9,733 bases of DNA, taken from assembly GCA_016205085.1 (NCBI GenBank), contig JACQJN010000124.1:1-9733 (forward strand), written 5' to 3'. A model generated the notes under the pieces. It worked only from the letters and a program-made list of their open reading frames with translations, ran no database searches and was not told the origin of the DNA. Positions 1-5,654 of this stretch are shown here, in pieces. Numbering within the stretch: the first letter of the stretch is position 1; every line of letters begins with the position of its first letter. The position numbers were made by a program, and so were the translations under genes. The DNA comes from Elusimicrobiota bacterium (lineage in GTDB: Bacteria > Elusimicrobiota > Elusimicrobia > JACQJN01).

Positions 1-2
1 CC

Positions 3-212
3 TTGACGGCAAAACTGGATGAAAAAACTCTGGAAGCGCTCAAAACTATTTCTGAGAGAACGCGCATTCCCCAATCTGAACTTATTCGGGAAGGAATTTC
101 CTGGGTTTTACGCAGGCATTCCGAGGACATCCTCACGCCCGAGTTTAAGAATGAAATCGAAGCTCTACTGAAAGAAGATAGCGGGCTTCTGAAACGACTA
201 TCCAAAGATTGA
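3..212 (+). CDS. Ribbon-helix-helix antitoxin (probably 5'-truncated by window edge)
   Basis: Small protein with the layout of a MetJ/Arc/CopG-type ribbon-helix-helix DNA-binding domain. A short strand (residues 2-5, TAKLD) is followed by helix 1 (about 7-18) and helix 2 (about 23-37, PQSELIREGISWVL), then a charged C-terminal tail (40-69). In TA systems the RHH dimer represses its own promoter while the tail neutralises the toxin; this role is inferred from family knowledge. The only start inside the window is a TTG at the very edge, and RHH proteins usually have a few residues before this strand, so the true start probably lies upstream. The stop overlaps the TTG start of the following Doc-type toxin by four bases, which implies translational coupling. 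Its fold rests on pattern only; pairing with Doc supports the antitoxin role. Confidence 0.7.
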   Translation: MTAKLDEKTLEALKTISERTRIPQSELIREGISWVLRRHSEDILTPEFKNEIEALLKEDSGLLKRLSKD

Positions 213-595
213 TCCATCTTTATCCTACTCAGGTTCTTTATCTTCACAAAAGAGTCTTAGAGATTTCGGGCGGCTCGCCTGGAGTGCGAGATCTGGGCTT
301 ATTGGAGTCGGCTGTGTACCGGCCTCAAGCTAGCTTCGGCGGATCGGACCTATATCCGGATCTATTTTCCAAAGCCGCAGCCCTGGGATATTCTCTTATT
401 AAAAACCATCCTTTTGTGGATGGCAACAAGCGAACAGGCTTCGAAGCTATGCGTCTGATGCTGCGCCTCAACCGCTGGGATATCCGGGCGAGGGAGGAAG
501 AGAAGTTTCGATTTGTCTTGGATATCGCCTGCAATAAAATGGATGAACATGCCATGGCTCAGTGGCTAGAAAAGCGTAAGCGGAAAATTTTGTAG
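209..595 (+). CDS. doc: Doc-type Fic-domain toxin (death-on-curing family)
   Basis: 128 residues, the usual size of Doc proteins. The N-terminus (YPTQVLYLHKRVLEISGGSPGVRDLGLLESA) follows the Doc pattern with its conserved GG-S-G-RD-GLLESA block. The catalytic motif HPFVDGNKRTG is at residues 67-77, giving His67, Asp71, Lys74 and Arg75. Lys replaces the second Gly of classical AMPylating Fic enzymes, as in phage P1 Doc, which phosphorylates EF-Tu and blocks translation. The same activity is inferred here. The motif looks intact, so the toxin should be active unless held by the adjacent antitoxin. The start is TTG at 209, overlapping the antitoxin stop; no strong Shine-Dalgarno is visible, consistent with coupled translation. 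The partner is RHH-like rather than the Phd/YefM type of P1. Confidence 0.88.
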   Translation: MIHLYPTQVLYLHKRVLEISGGSPGVRDLGLLESAVYRPQASFGGSDLYPDLFSKAAALGYSLIKNHPFVDGNKRTGFEAMRLMLRLNRWDIRAREEEKFRFVLDIACNKMDEHAMAQWLEKRKRKIL

Positions 596-614
596 TGTTA
601 TCTGCGGAGTTACA

Positions 615-1289
615 ATGTCATTTAAGGGGTTGGTAGAGATGAGGTGTCCCGGAGGGTGCCAGCCTTTCGAGGCGGAGGTATGGAGCTTTGTCCGGGGAGA
701 TCGGGATCCTGATTTAAGAGAGAAGATCATGGCGGGGGAGATGAATCTTCTCATCTGTCCGGAATGCAACCAGACCTTTTATGGCGAGGAGCCTCTCATC
801 TATTATGACCCTTCCATGGAGCTTTTTGCTTTTGTTTTTCCAGCCTCTTATGAAAAAGAGAAATCTCGATGGCAGGAGAAGATGGAGGCGGATTTCGCAA
901 ACTTCCAGGCATCCCTGCCGGAGGCTCAGTGGCTGCATGATGCCCCGCTTCTCTTTTTCGGCATAGAGGGTCTGCAACAAATGCTTGTGGAAGAGCAGGG
1001 GTTGTTGGATGAGGTCGAAGTGATTGAGCATATTTGTGTAGCTCTCGGACTTTCCCTGTATCGTAGCTGCATCAGTTATGCCCGGAAGCGTCATATACCT
1101 TCTCTCTTGCCTTTGGATGGGGCAGTCGAGTCTATGGGAAAAGCGGAAAGATTAAGAGATAGGATCCTGAAAGGCCTTAGGAAGGTTTTGGCTACGAACG
1201 GCCAGATGGAGACCTATCGGAATTATCTGGCTGAGCTTGAAAAGAATACTCAAGACAAATCCATCCCGCCTACCTGCAAAAAACAGTGA
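615..1289 (+). CDS. CpXC-domain protein of unknown function
   Basis: 224 residues. The N-terminal third has two cysteine knuckles, CPGGC at residues 11-15 and CPEC at 48-51, separated by a segment that includes DPDLREKIMAGEMN. Together with the following LIYYDP and FVFP strands this is the layout of the CpXC domain, a predicted zinc-binding module without a known biochemical role. The rest (about 80-224) is mostly charged and helical with no motif I recognise. There is no signal peptide or membrane segment, so it is probably cytoplasmic. The ATG has a GGAG at 606-609 five bases upstream. The stop overlaps the candidate GTG start of cca by four bases, so the two are probably co-transcribed. 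First-knuckle spacing (CxxxC) is slightly wider than the name-giving CxxC, which is worth checking. Confidence 0.7.
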   Translation: MSFKGLVEMRCPGGCQPFEAEVWSFVRGDRDPDLREKIMAGEMNLLICPECNQTFYGEEPLIYYDPSMELFAFVFPASYEKEKSRWQEKMEADFANFQASLPEAQWLHDAPLLFFGIEGLQQMLVEEQGLLDEVEVIEHICVALGLSLYRSCISYARKRHIPSLLPLDGAVESMGKAERLRDRILKGLRKVLATNGQMETYRNYLAELEKNTQDKSIPPTCKKQ

Positions 1290-2416
1290 GCATGGTAAAA
1301 ATTCCTTCTTCTTGGACTTCCATGGTTAAAATCATAGGAGCCTGGGCTTCCGGGAAGAACATTTCCATCTGGGTGGTGGGTGGGTGCGTGCGGGACTGGA
1401 TTTTGAAAAGACCTACCAAAGATCTGGACCTTGTCGTGGAGAAAGGATTAGAGGAGGTATCTCGGTTTTGTTCTAAAAAATGGGGCGGAACTTTGGAATC
1501 CTTCGGTCAATTTGGGACGAAGCGTCTTTATCTTAGGAGCGGGCTCAGACTGGACTTGGCCCGGACCCGTGCCGAAATCTATTCCCGGCCTGCTGTATTG
1601 CCGGAGGTTTCCACAGCCTCTTTGGAGAAGGATCTTTGGAGGCGAGATTTTACGGTCAATGCCATGGCGGTCTGTCTGAATTCTTCAGCGTGGGGGGAAC
1701 TTGTGGATCATTACGGGGGCTGTGCCGATTTAAAGAAGGGGCTTTTAAGGGTTTTGCACGCTCAAAGTTTCCGGGATGATCCTACGCGCATTTGGCGGGC
1801 GGCTCGATTTCTTGGCCGGTTTGGGTTCCGGTTGGAGTCCTCCACCCAGGAGAGTCTTGAAGAGGCGGTGAGGCTGGGCTATCCCCGGCTGCTTTCTCGG
1901 GAAAGGGTGAGGGGAGAATTGATGCGCATCCTGGAGGAAAAAGACCCCACCCGTGCTTTGGGGACGCTCAAAAAATGGGGTCTGACTCCATTTTTTCATC
2001 CCAAATTTCGATGGGATGGGGGAGACTTTAAAGACCCGGAACCCTATGTCCGGCTGGGGGTGATTTGTCTTAAAATGGGAGAATCCGGAAAGGAATTTTT
2101 AAGGAGTTTGAATCTGGAGAGGCCTGTGTCTCAGGCCATTTCAGCCGCTTTTGAGGTGGCGGAGAGGCTTGCCTCTCCGCGCATGCAGCTTCCGGAATTG
2201 TCCCGGAAAATTTTAGTTTGTCTCATTCCCCATATATCCCCTTCAGCCCTTGCGCCCCTGCGCGTGAATGGCAGGGATTTGTCCCAAATGGGGATTCCTT
2301 CAGGGAGGGAGTATTCACAACTCCTCACAAAAGCTGCACAAGCCCAGTGGAGAGGAGAATTCTCTAATCGGTCCGAAGCCCTCCGCTGGCTGCGTCGGTT
2401 GCATTCCCGCCGATAA
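1286..2416 (+). CDS. cca: CCA tRNA nucleotidyltransferase / poly(A) polymerase family (class II)
   Basis: Adds or repairs the 3' CCA of tRNA (or part of it, CC or A). The class II nucleotidyltransferase motifs are in order: VVGGCVRD at residues 30-37, the metal-binding DLD at 46-48, RRDFTVNAM at 119-127, and the templating motif DDPTR at 164-168 leading into RIWRAARF. The C-terminal LRVNGRDLSQMGIPSG block (325-340) is the pattern seen near the end of many bacterial CCA enzymes. At 376 residues the length is close to normal. The first templating residue is Asp, where many enzymes have Glu (EDxxR), a common variant. Whether it adds full CCA cannot be told from sequence. The start is uncertain: GTG 1286 overlaps the previous stop, while ATG 1292 or ATG 1322 are possible and no good Shine-Dalgarno decides. 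A strong palindrome lies inside the gene at 2159-2180. Confidence 0.88.
   Translation: MSMVKIPSSWTSMVKIIGAWASGKNISIWVVGGCVRDWILKRPTKDLDLVVEKGLEEVSRFCSKKWGGTLESFGQFGTKRLYLRSGLRLDLARTRAEIYSRPAVLPEVSTASLEKDLWRRDFTVNAMAVCLNSSAWGELVDHYGGCADLKKGLLRVLHAQSFRDDPTRIWRAARFLGRFGFRLESSTQESLEEAVRLGYPRLLSRERVRGELMRILEEKDPTRALGTLKKWGLTPFFHPKFRWDGGDFKDPEPYVRLGVICLKMGESGKEFLRSLNLERPVSQAISAAFEVAERLASPRMQLPELSRKILVCLIPHISPSALAPLRVNGRDLSQMGIPSGREYSQLLTKAAQAQWRGEFSNRSEALRWLRRLHSRR
2121..2137. repeat. Short inverted repeat inside cca
   Basis: GGCCTG (2121-2126) and CAGGCC (2132-2137) are perfect inverse complements around a five-base loop. It lies 22 bases before the much stronger 2159-2180 hairpin and is read through in frame (ERPVSQA). 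Alone, a six-bp stem could be chance. Its closeness to the second hairpin makes it worth noting. Confidence 0.4.
2159..2180. repeat. Perfect 10-bp-stem palindrome inside cca coding sequence
   Basis: GCGGAGAGGC (2159-2168) and GCCTCTCCGC (2171-2180) pair perfectly across a two-base TT loop. It is translated in frame as approximately AERLASPR (residues 292-299) in the divergent C-terminal part of the nucleotidyltransferase. There is no U tract after it, so it does not look like a terminator. Its form matches the palindromes at 3210-3229 and 8956-8973. It may be an in-frame palindromic repeat or a chance hairpin. Confidence 0.75.
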
Positions 2417-2443
2417 ACTCATACAATAGCATCGCCAAAACGA

Positions 2444-3076
2444 ATGGAGTGGATCCTCCAGCTGCCGATCCTTTTCTTCTCTGTTGTTGTCCATGAGTTT
2501 TTCCATGGCTGGATGGCCTATCGTTACGGAGACGACACCGCCTACCTTTCGGGGCGTTTGACATTTAATCCTATCCCCCATATTGATCCCCTCGGGACCG
2601 TTCTTCTGCCTCTTTTTTGCCGGCTCACCAATACCCCCATGTTCGGCTGGGCCAAGCCGGTTCCGGTCAACCCGCTTCGGCTGCATCATCCGCGTCAGGA
2701 TATGGTGAAAGTAGCTTTGATGGGGCCTGCCGCCAACTTGATTCTGGTTTTATTGGCGGCGGTCTCGCATCGGTTCAGCATCGGTTTGGAATTTTTAAGC
2801 CCGGATTTGAAGATGACTTTGACTCAGGTGATGAGGTTTACCGTGATTTTAAATCTCTATCTGGCTTTTTTCAACCTGATTCCTGTGCATCCTTTGGACG
2901 GCAGTCAGGTCTTGAGCGGACTTCTTCCCCGCCGCTGGCTTTGGTATTACCAGAGCCATGCCCCGTATGGATTTTTTATTATCCTGTTTCTCATGGCCAC
3001 GGGGGTGCTGGGTTATTTGGTGGTGCCGCCTGTGGCGGTGAGTTATGGTCTTTTGTTGAAGTTGGGACTGATGTGA
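2444..3076 (+). CDS. Site-2 protease family membrane metalloprotease (M50)
   Basis: Compact multi-spanning intramembrane zinc protease of 210 residues. The zinc-binding HEFFH is at residues 17-21 inside the first hydrophobic segment. It is followed by GRLTFNPIPHIDPLGT (37-52), FGWAKPVPVNP (67-77), GPAAN (94-98), and the second active-site motif NLIPVHPLDG (144-153), in which Asp152 is the expected third zinc ligand. Further hydrophobic segments lie around 99-108, 132-147 and 176-205. This is the small form without PDZ or CBS domains, common in bacteria and usually without a known substrate. The ATG is 27 bases after the cca stop and has no clear Shine-Dalgarno. The gene is followed after three bases by the palindromic element. 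Confidence 0.9.
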   Translation: MEWILQLPILFFSVVVHEFFHGWMAYRYGDDTAYLSGRLTFNPIPHIDPLGTVLLPLFCRLTNTPMFGWAKPVPVNPLRLHHPRQDMVKVALMGPAANLILVLLAAVSHRFSIGLEFLSPDLKMTLTQVMRFTVILNLYLAFFNLIPVHPLDGSQVLSGLLPRRWLWYYQSHAPYGFFIILFLMATGVLGYLVVPPVAVSYGLLLKLGLM

Positions 3077-3121
3077 CTATTAAAATCGGGTCCTGCCTGA
3101 GTTTGCCAGCGCGGGTCGCCT

Positions 3122-3146
3122 CGAATCTTATTTCCAATAAGATTCG
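3122..3146. repeat. Perfect 11-bp-stem hairpin within the intergenic element
   Basis: CGAATCTTATT (3122-3132) and AATAAGATTCG (3136-3146) are exact inverse complements with a three-base TCC loop. No T run follows, so it is not a typical intrinsic terminator. It is the left-central hairpin of the 3080-3275 element. Confidence 0.85.
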
Positions 3147-3160
3147 GACTCCGGCCCTCA

Positions 3161-3206
3161 GTCGCTACCCAACTTCTGCTACGCAGAAGATAGGGTTCCC
3201 CGCGAC
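3161..3206. repeat. Compound hairpin within the intergenic element
   Basis: The core stem is CTTCTGC (3173-3179) with GCAGAAG (3183-3189) across TAC. It is flanked by CCC (3168-3170) facing GGG (3192-3194) and by GTCGC (3161-3165) facing GCGAC (3202-3206). The nested pairing implies one long imperfect stem forming the centre of the 3080-3275 element. Confidence 0.7.
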
Positions 3207-3209
3207 TTC

Positions 3210-3229
3210 CCTGCCTGCCGGCAGGCAGG
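3210..3229. repeat. Perfect 20-bp GC-rich palindrome
   Basis: CCTGCCTGCCGGCAGGCAGG is a perfect palindrome with no loop, made of CTGC/GCAG units. I recall similar CTGCCTGCCGGCAG motifs as frequent repeats in genomes of uncultured candidate phyla, where they translate as LPAGRQ-like peptides in spurious frames. That is recollection and not a search result. Confidence 0.85.
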
Positions 3230-3280
3230 CGGACTGGCCCGCTACAGCCGGCAAGTCTCAGTCACCCGATTTTAAACTTT

Positions 3281-3284
3281 GGAG
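3281..3284 (+). promoter_or_regulatory. Probable trpS ribosome binding site
   Basis: GGAG at 3281-3284 lies 12 bases before ATG 3297, longer than ideal. It is the only purine-rich site between the palindromic element and trpS. The TTG at 3279 overlaps this site, so it is unlikely to be the start. Confidence 0.45.
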
Positions 3285-3296
3285 TGCAAAAGTTAC

Positions 3297-4307
3297 ATGA
3301 GGAAGAGGGCGTTTTCGGGGATTCAGCCCTCCGGAGGAATCCATTTGGGAAACTACCTGGGGGCTTTGAAGAATTGGGTGGCGCTTCAGGCGGGGTATGA
3401 GTGTCTCTACTGCATTGTGGATCTGCATGCCATCACCGTCAAGCAGGAGAGGGAAGTCTTGCGCCAAAATATTTTGGCTACCGCCATGTTGTGTCTGGCA
3501 TGCGGGATCGATCCTGAGAAATCCATTTTGTTTGTCCAGTCCGATGTGCATGAACACTCGGAGTTGGCTTGGATCCTGAATTGCCATGCCACCATGGGAG
3601 AGTTGAGGCGCATGACCCAGTATAAAGACAAAGCCAAGAGGCTGGAGGGGGCCGCCGCGGAGGGGGGGGCCAGCGTGGGACTTTTCAGTTACCCTGTGCT
3701 GATGGCATCGGATATCCTTTTATATGGAGCCCATGCGGTTCCGGTCGGGGAAGATCAAAAGCAGCACTTGGAGCTTTGCCGAGATCTGGCTCGGCGCTTC
3801 AATGGTATGTATGGAGAGATTTTTGTCATTCCCGAACCGGTTATTCCGGAAAATGGGGCGCGGATCATGGGCCTGGATGATCCTGTCCAGAAAATGTCCA
3901 AAAGCGCGTCCAGCGAATACAACTACGTCAATTTGATGGATGAGCCGTCGCTTATTTTAAAGAAGTTTAAGGCGGCTGCCACGGACTCGGGCAAAGAAAT
4001 TCGATATAATGAGAAAGAGAAACCCGGTGTTTCCAATCTGATGAATATTTTATCGGTGACCACCGGTGAGAGCTTTCGAGTCATGGAAAAACGCTATGAT
4101 GGGAAAGGCTATGCCCAGTTTAAAACGGACGTGGCGGAAGCGGTGATTGAAAAACTTAAACCCATTCAGCGGGAATATAGGGTCTGGGAGTCCCATCCGG
4201 AAGAGGTGGTGAGAATGCTTCAGGAGGGGGCCGAAAAGGCACGGGAGATCAGCCGGGAGACCTTGAGAAGGGTCAAAGAAAAAGTTGGTTTGGGAGGAGC
4301 ACCATGA
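3297..4307 (+). CDS. trpS: Tryptophan--tRNA ligase
   Basis: Class I aminoacyl-tRNA synthetase charging tRNA-Trp with tryptophan using ATP. At 336 residues the length is typical of bacterial TrpRS. The N-terminal RAFSGIQPSGGIHLGNYLGA (residues 4-23) contains the HIGH-equivalent GIHLGN. GLFSYPVLMASDILLY (128-143), PVGEDQKQHLEL (149-160) and MGLDDPVQKMSKS with KMSKS at 199-203 complete the active-site signatures. I chose ATG 3297 because MRKRAFSGIQPSG matches the normal family start; a TTG at 3279 would add six unsupported residues. An Ala/Gly-rich stretch (about 118-125), encoded partly by a run of eight G, sits where other TrpRS have a short loop, but the frame is kept. The stop overlaps the scpA start (ATGA), suggesting a trpS-scpA-scpB operon. 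Confidence 0.97.
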   Translation: MRKRAFSGIQPSGGIHLGNYLGALKNWVALQAGYECLYCIVDLHAITVKQEREVLRQNILATAMLCLACGIDPEKSILFVQSDVHEHSELAWILNCHATMGELRRMTQYKDKAKRLEGAAAEGGASVGLFSYPVLMASDILLYGAHAVPVGEDQKQHLELCRDLARRFNGMYGEIFVIPEPVIPENGARIMGLDDPVQKMSKSASSEYNYVNLMDEPSLILKKFKAAATDSGKEIRYNEKEKPGVSNLMNILSVTTGESFRVMEKRYDGKGYAQFKTDVAEAVIEKLKPIQREYRVWESHPEEVVRMLQEGAEKAREISRETLRRVKEKVGLGGAP

Positions 4308-5038
4308 ACGCCTACCAGGTTCATCTGGAGATTTTTGAAGGACCTTTGGATCTGCTTTTATTTTTAATTAAGAAAAACGATTTGGACATTACCGACATTC
4401 CTATCGCTCAGATTACCCAGGAATACCTTGAGCTTCTGGACCTGATGAAAGAACTCAATCTGGAAGTGGCGGGAGAGTTCCTGGTCATGGCCTCCACTTT
4501 GATGCAGATCAAGTCCCATATGCTTTTGCCTTCCCCAGAAGCGGAGGAGGAAGAGGGGCCCGATCCCAGGGCTGAACTGGTTTCCAAGCTTTTAGAGTAT
4601 CAAAAATATAAACAGGCGGCCCAATTTTTGGACTCCAGATCCGCGAGCGGCTATAAAGATATCTTCTACCGGGGCTCTCCCCGGTTTAATGAGGAAGATA
4701 AGACATTGGATCTGGATCTTTTCGGTCTCCTGGGAGCTCTCCGCAAGGTTTTGTCTCGTCTGCCGGACACAAAAGAGTTGGAGGCGGAGGCTTTTCCCGT
4801 GGAGGATAGAATCCGTAAGATATTGTATCTTCTGGAGAGCCGTCCTTCTATTGCTTTGGAGGAGCTCTTCCGGGATGAGACCCGTCGGGGAGGAGTCATC
4901 AGCTGTTTCCTGGCCCTATTGGAGTTGGTAAAGCTGCAGAAGATTTTTGCCCGTCAGTCCGGTCTCTTTGGGGAAGTGAGGATCTTCAAAAAGACGGAGT
5001 TACCGGAGGAGATAAAAAATGGAACGGAATCAAATTAA
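4304..5038 (+). CDS. scpA: Segregation and condensation protein A
   Basis: Kleisin subunit that bridges the SMC ATPase heads and recruits ScpB to form bacterial condensin, needed for chromosome compaction and segregation. The N-terminus YQVHLEIFEGPLDLLLFLI (residues 4-22) is the diagnostic ScpA opening, followed by the helical LDITDIPIAQITQEYLELL and AGEFLVMASTLMQIKSHMLLP blocks. An acidic linker (about 78-88), a less conserved middle and a winged-helix C-terminus (about 165-232, ending VKLQKIFARQSGLFGEVRIFK) complete the normal architecture. Length 244 is standard. A strong GGGAGGAG at 4292-4299 precedes the ATG, which overlaps the trpS stop. The scpA end overlaps scpB by 20 bases, as expected for partners translated together. 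Confidence 0.96.
   Translation: MNAYQVHLEIFEGPLDLLLFLIKKNDLDITDIPIAQITQEYLELLDLMKELNLEVAGEFLVMASTLMQIKSHMLLPSPEAEEEEGPDPRAELVSKLLEYQKYKQAAQFLDSRSASGYKDIFYRGSPRFNEEDKTLDLDLFGLLGALRKVLSRLPDTKELEAEAFPVEDRIRKILYLLESRPSIALEELFRDETRRGGVISCFLALLELVKLQKIFARQSGLFGEVRIFKKTELPEEIKNGTESN
5005..5010 (+). promoter_or_regulatory. scpB ribosome binding site inside scpA
   Basis: GGAGGA lies eight bases before ATG 5019 and is embedded in the last codons of scpA. It fixes the scpB start despite the 20-base overlap. Confidence 0.7.
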
Positions 5039-5651
5039 GTCTGTTCTGGAGACGATGTTTTTTATCACGGATCGGCCCATCCCGTTGCAGAAGCTGGTGC
5101 AATTAATGGAATTGCAAGAGGCGGAGCTTCGGGAGTCCATCCAGGAGCTTCGTTCCGAGATGGAATCTCGCGGCAGCGCTCTGCAGATTCTGGAGATTGG
5201 AGGAGGATTTCAATTCGGAACACGTTCAGAATATGCCTCCTGGATCCGCAAGCTTTACGGGGAGAGGCTGACGGTGAAACTTTCTCAGCCGACGTTGGAG
5301 ACGCTTTCCATCATCGCCTATAAGCAACCCATCACTCGAGCGGAGATCGAGGAGATAAGAGGTGTGGAAGTCATCGCCTCTTTGGAAACTCTCCTGGAGA
5401 GAAGGCTCATACGAGTAACGGGACGGAAAGAGACGGTGGGGCGTCCTCTCTTGTATGGAACGACGATGGAGTTTTTGAGGCACTTTGGGTTCAACAGCGT
5501 TGAGGAGTTGCCCAATATAGATAGTTTCATTTCTGAAAACACAGCCGGCGTTGCCGCCGCGTCACTGACGCCTCAAGGTCCCCGGAGTTCTGCGGAGGGG
5601 GCCGCCGCTGAAGCTGCTCCCACGGAGCAAACGGCGATGGAGGACAACTAA
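5019..5651 (+). CDS. scpB: Segregation and condensation protein B
   Basis: Winged-helix partner of ScpA in the SMC-ScpAB condensin. Two winged-helix domains are visible: residues about 4-80, and about 85-166 with the signature SQPTLETLSIIAYKQPITRAEIEEIRGV (89-116), followed by TLLERRLI, VGRPLLYGTT (140-149) and FLRHFGFNSVEELP (152-165). The conserved region ends near residue 170. The remaining 40 residues are Ala/Pro/Glu-rich and look disordered; their DNA contains the small hairpin GCGTC-act-GACGC at 5559-5571. Such low-complexity ScpB tails occur in the family. The start follows a strong Shine-Dalgarno inside scpA. The galT-like gene begins four bases after the stop. Confidence 0.96.
   Translation: MERNQIKSVLETMFFITDRPIPLQKLVQLMELQEAELRESIQELRSEMESRGSALQILEIGGGFQFGTRSEYASWIRKLYGERLTVKLSQPTLETLSIIAYKQPITRAEIEEIRGVEVIASLETLLERRLIRVTGRKETVGRPLLYGTTMEFLRHFGFNSVEELPNIDSFISENTAGVAAASLTPQGPRSSAEGAAAEAAPTEQTAMEDN
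5559..5571. repeat. Small hairpin in the scpB low-complexity tail
   Basis: GCGTC (5559-5563) and GACGC (5567-5571) pair across ACT. It falls in the non-conserved C-terminal extension of ScpB. It may be chance in a GC-rich tract or a remnant of the palindromic repeats seen elsewhere in the window. Confidence 0.35.
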
Positions 5652-5654
5652 AAA

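Larger units (their letters stand above)
3080..3275. mobile_element. Palindromic MITE-like element or large structured repeat with inverted ends
   Basis: The 196-base segment begins TTAAAATCGGGT (3080-3091) and ends ACCCGATTTTAA (3264-3275), a perfect 12-bp terminal inverted repeat. Inward, the similarity continues imperfectly: CTGAG (3097-3101) matches CTCAG (3257-3261), TTGCC (3103-3107) matches GGCAA (3250-3254), and AGCG (3108-3111) is echoed on the other arm. Three strong hairpins lie inside, at 3122-3146, 3173-3189 and 3210-3229. The outermost TTAA at each end is itself palindromic and could instead be a duplicated TTAA target. No convincing protein is encoded. The element starts three bases after the protease stop and ends 21 bases before the trpS ATG. 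It could be a non-autonomous transposable element, a dispersed extragenic repeat, or a structured RNA leader. Structure is seen directly; mobility is inferred. Confidence 0.6.

Noticed and set aside
3122..3146. Intrinsic terminator after the site-2 protease gene
   Set aside because: The stem is perfect but is followed by GACTCC rather than a T run, and it belongs to a larger symmetrical element.
3077..3296. T-box or Trp attenuator upstream of trpS
   Set aside because: No T-box core resembling AGGGTGGNACCGCG, no recognisable specifier hairpin, no run of Trp codons in a leader peptide, and no U-tract terminator next to the stems.
3279..3296. TTG start for trpS adding six residues
   Set aside because: The extra residues have no family support, the TTG overlaps the probable ribosome site, and ATG 3297 gives the standard TrpRS N-terminus.
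2617..3300. Long open frame overlapping the protease gene and the palindromic element
   Set aside because: It is out of frame with a clear M50 protease, and its C-terminal half is translated from palindromic repeat sequence; no family resemblance.
3662..3669. Frameshift at a run of eight G in trpS
   Set aside because: The frame continues correctly through GLFSYPVLMASDIL and KMSKS, so the gene is intact.
3779..3796. GCCGAG/CTCGGC inverted repeat in trpS
   Set aside because: It encodes part of the conserved region after the QKQHLEL motif, with no sign of insertion, so it is probably coincidental.
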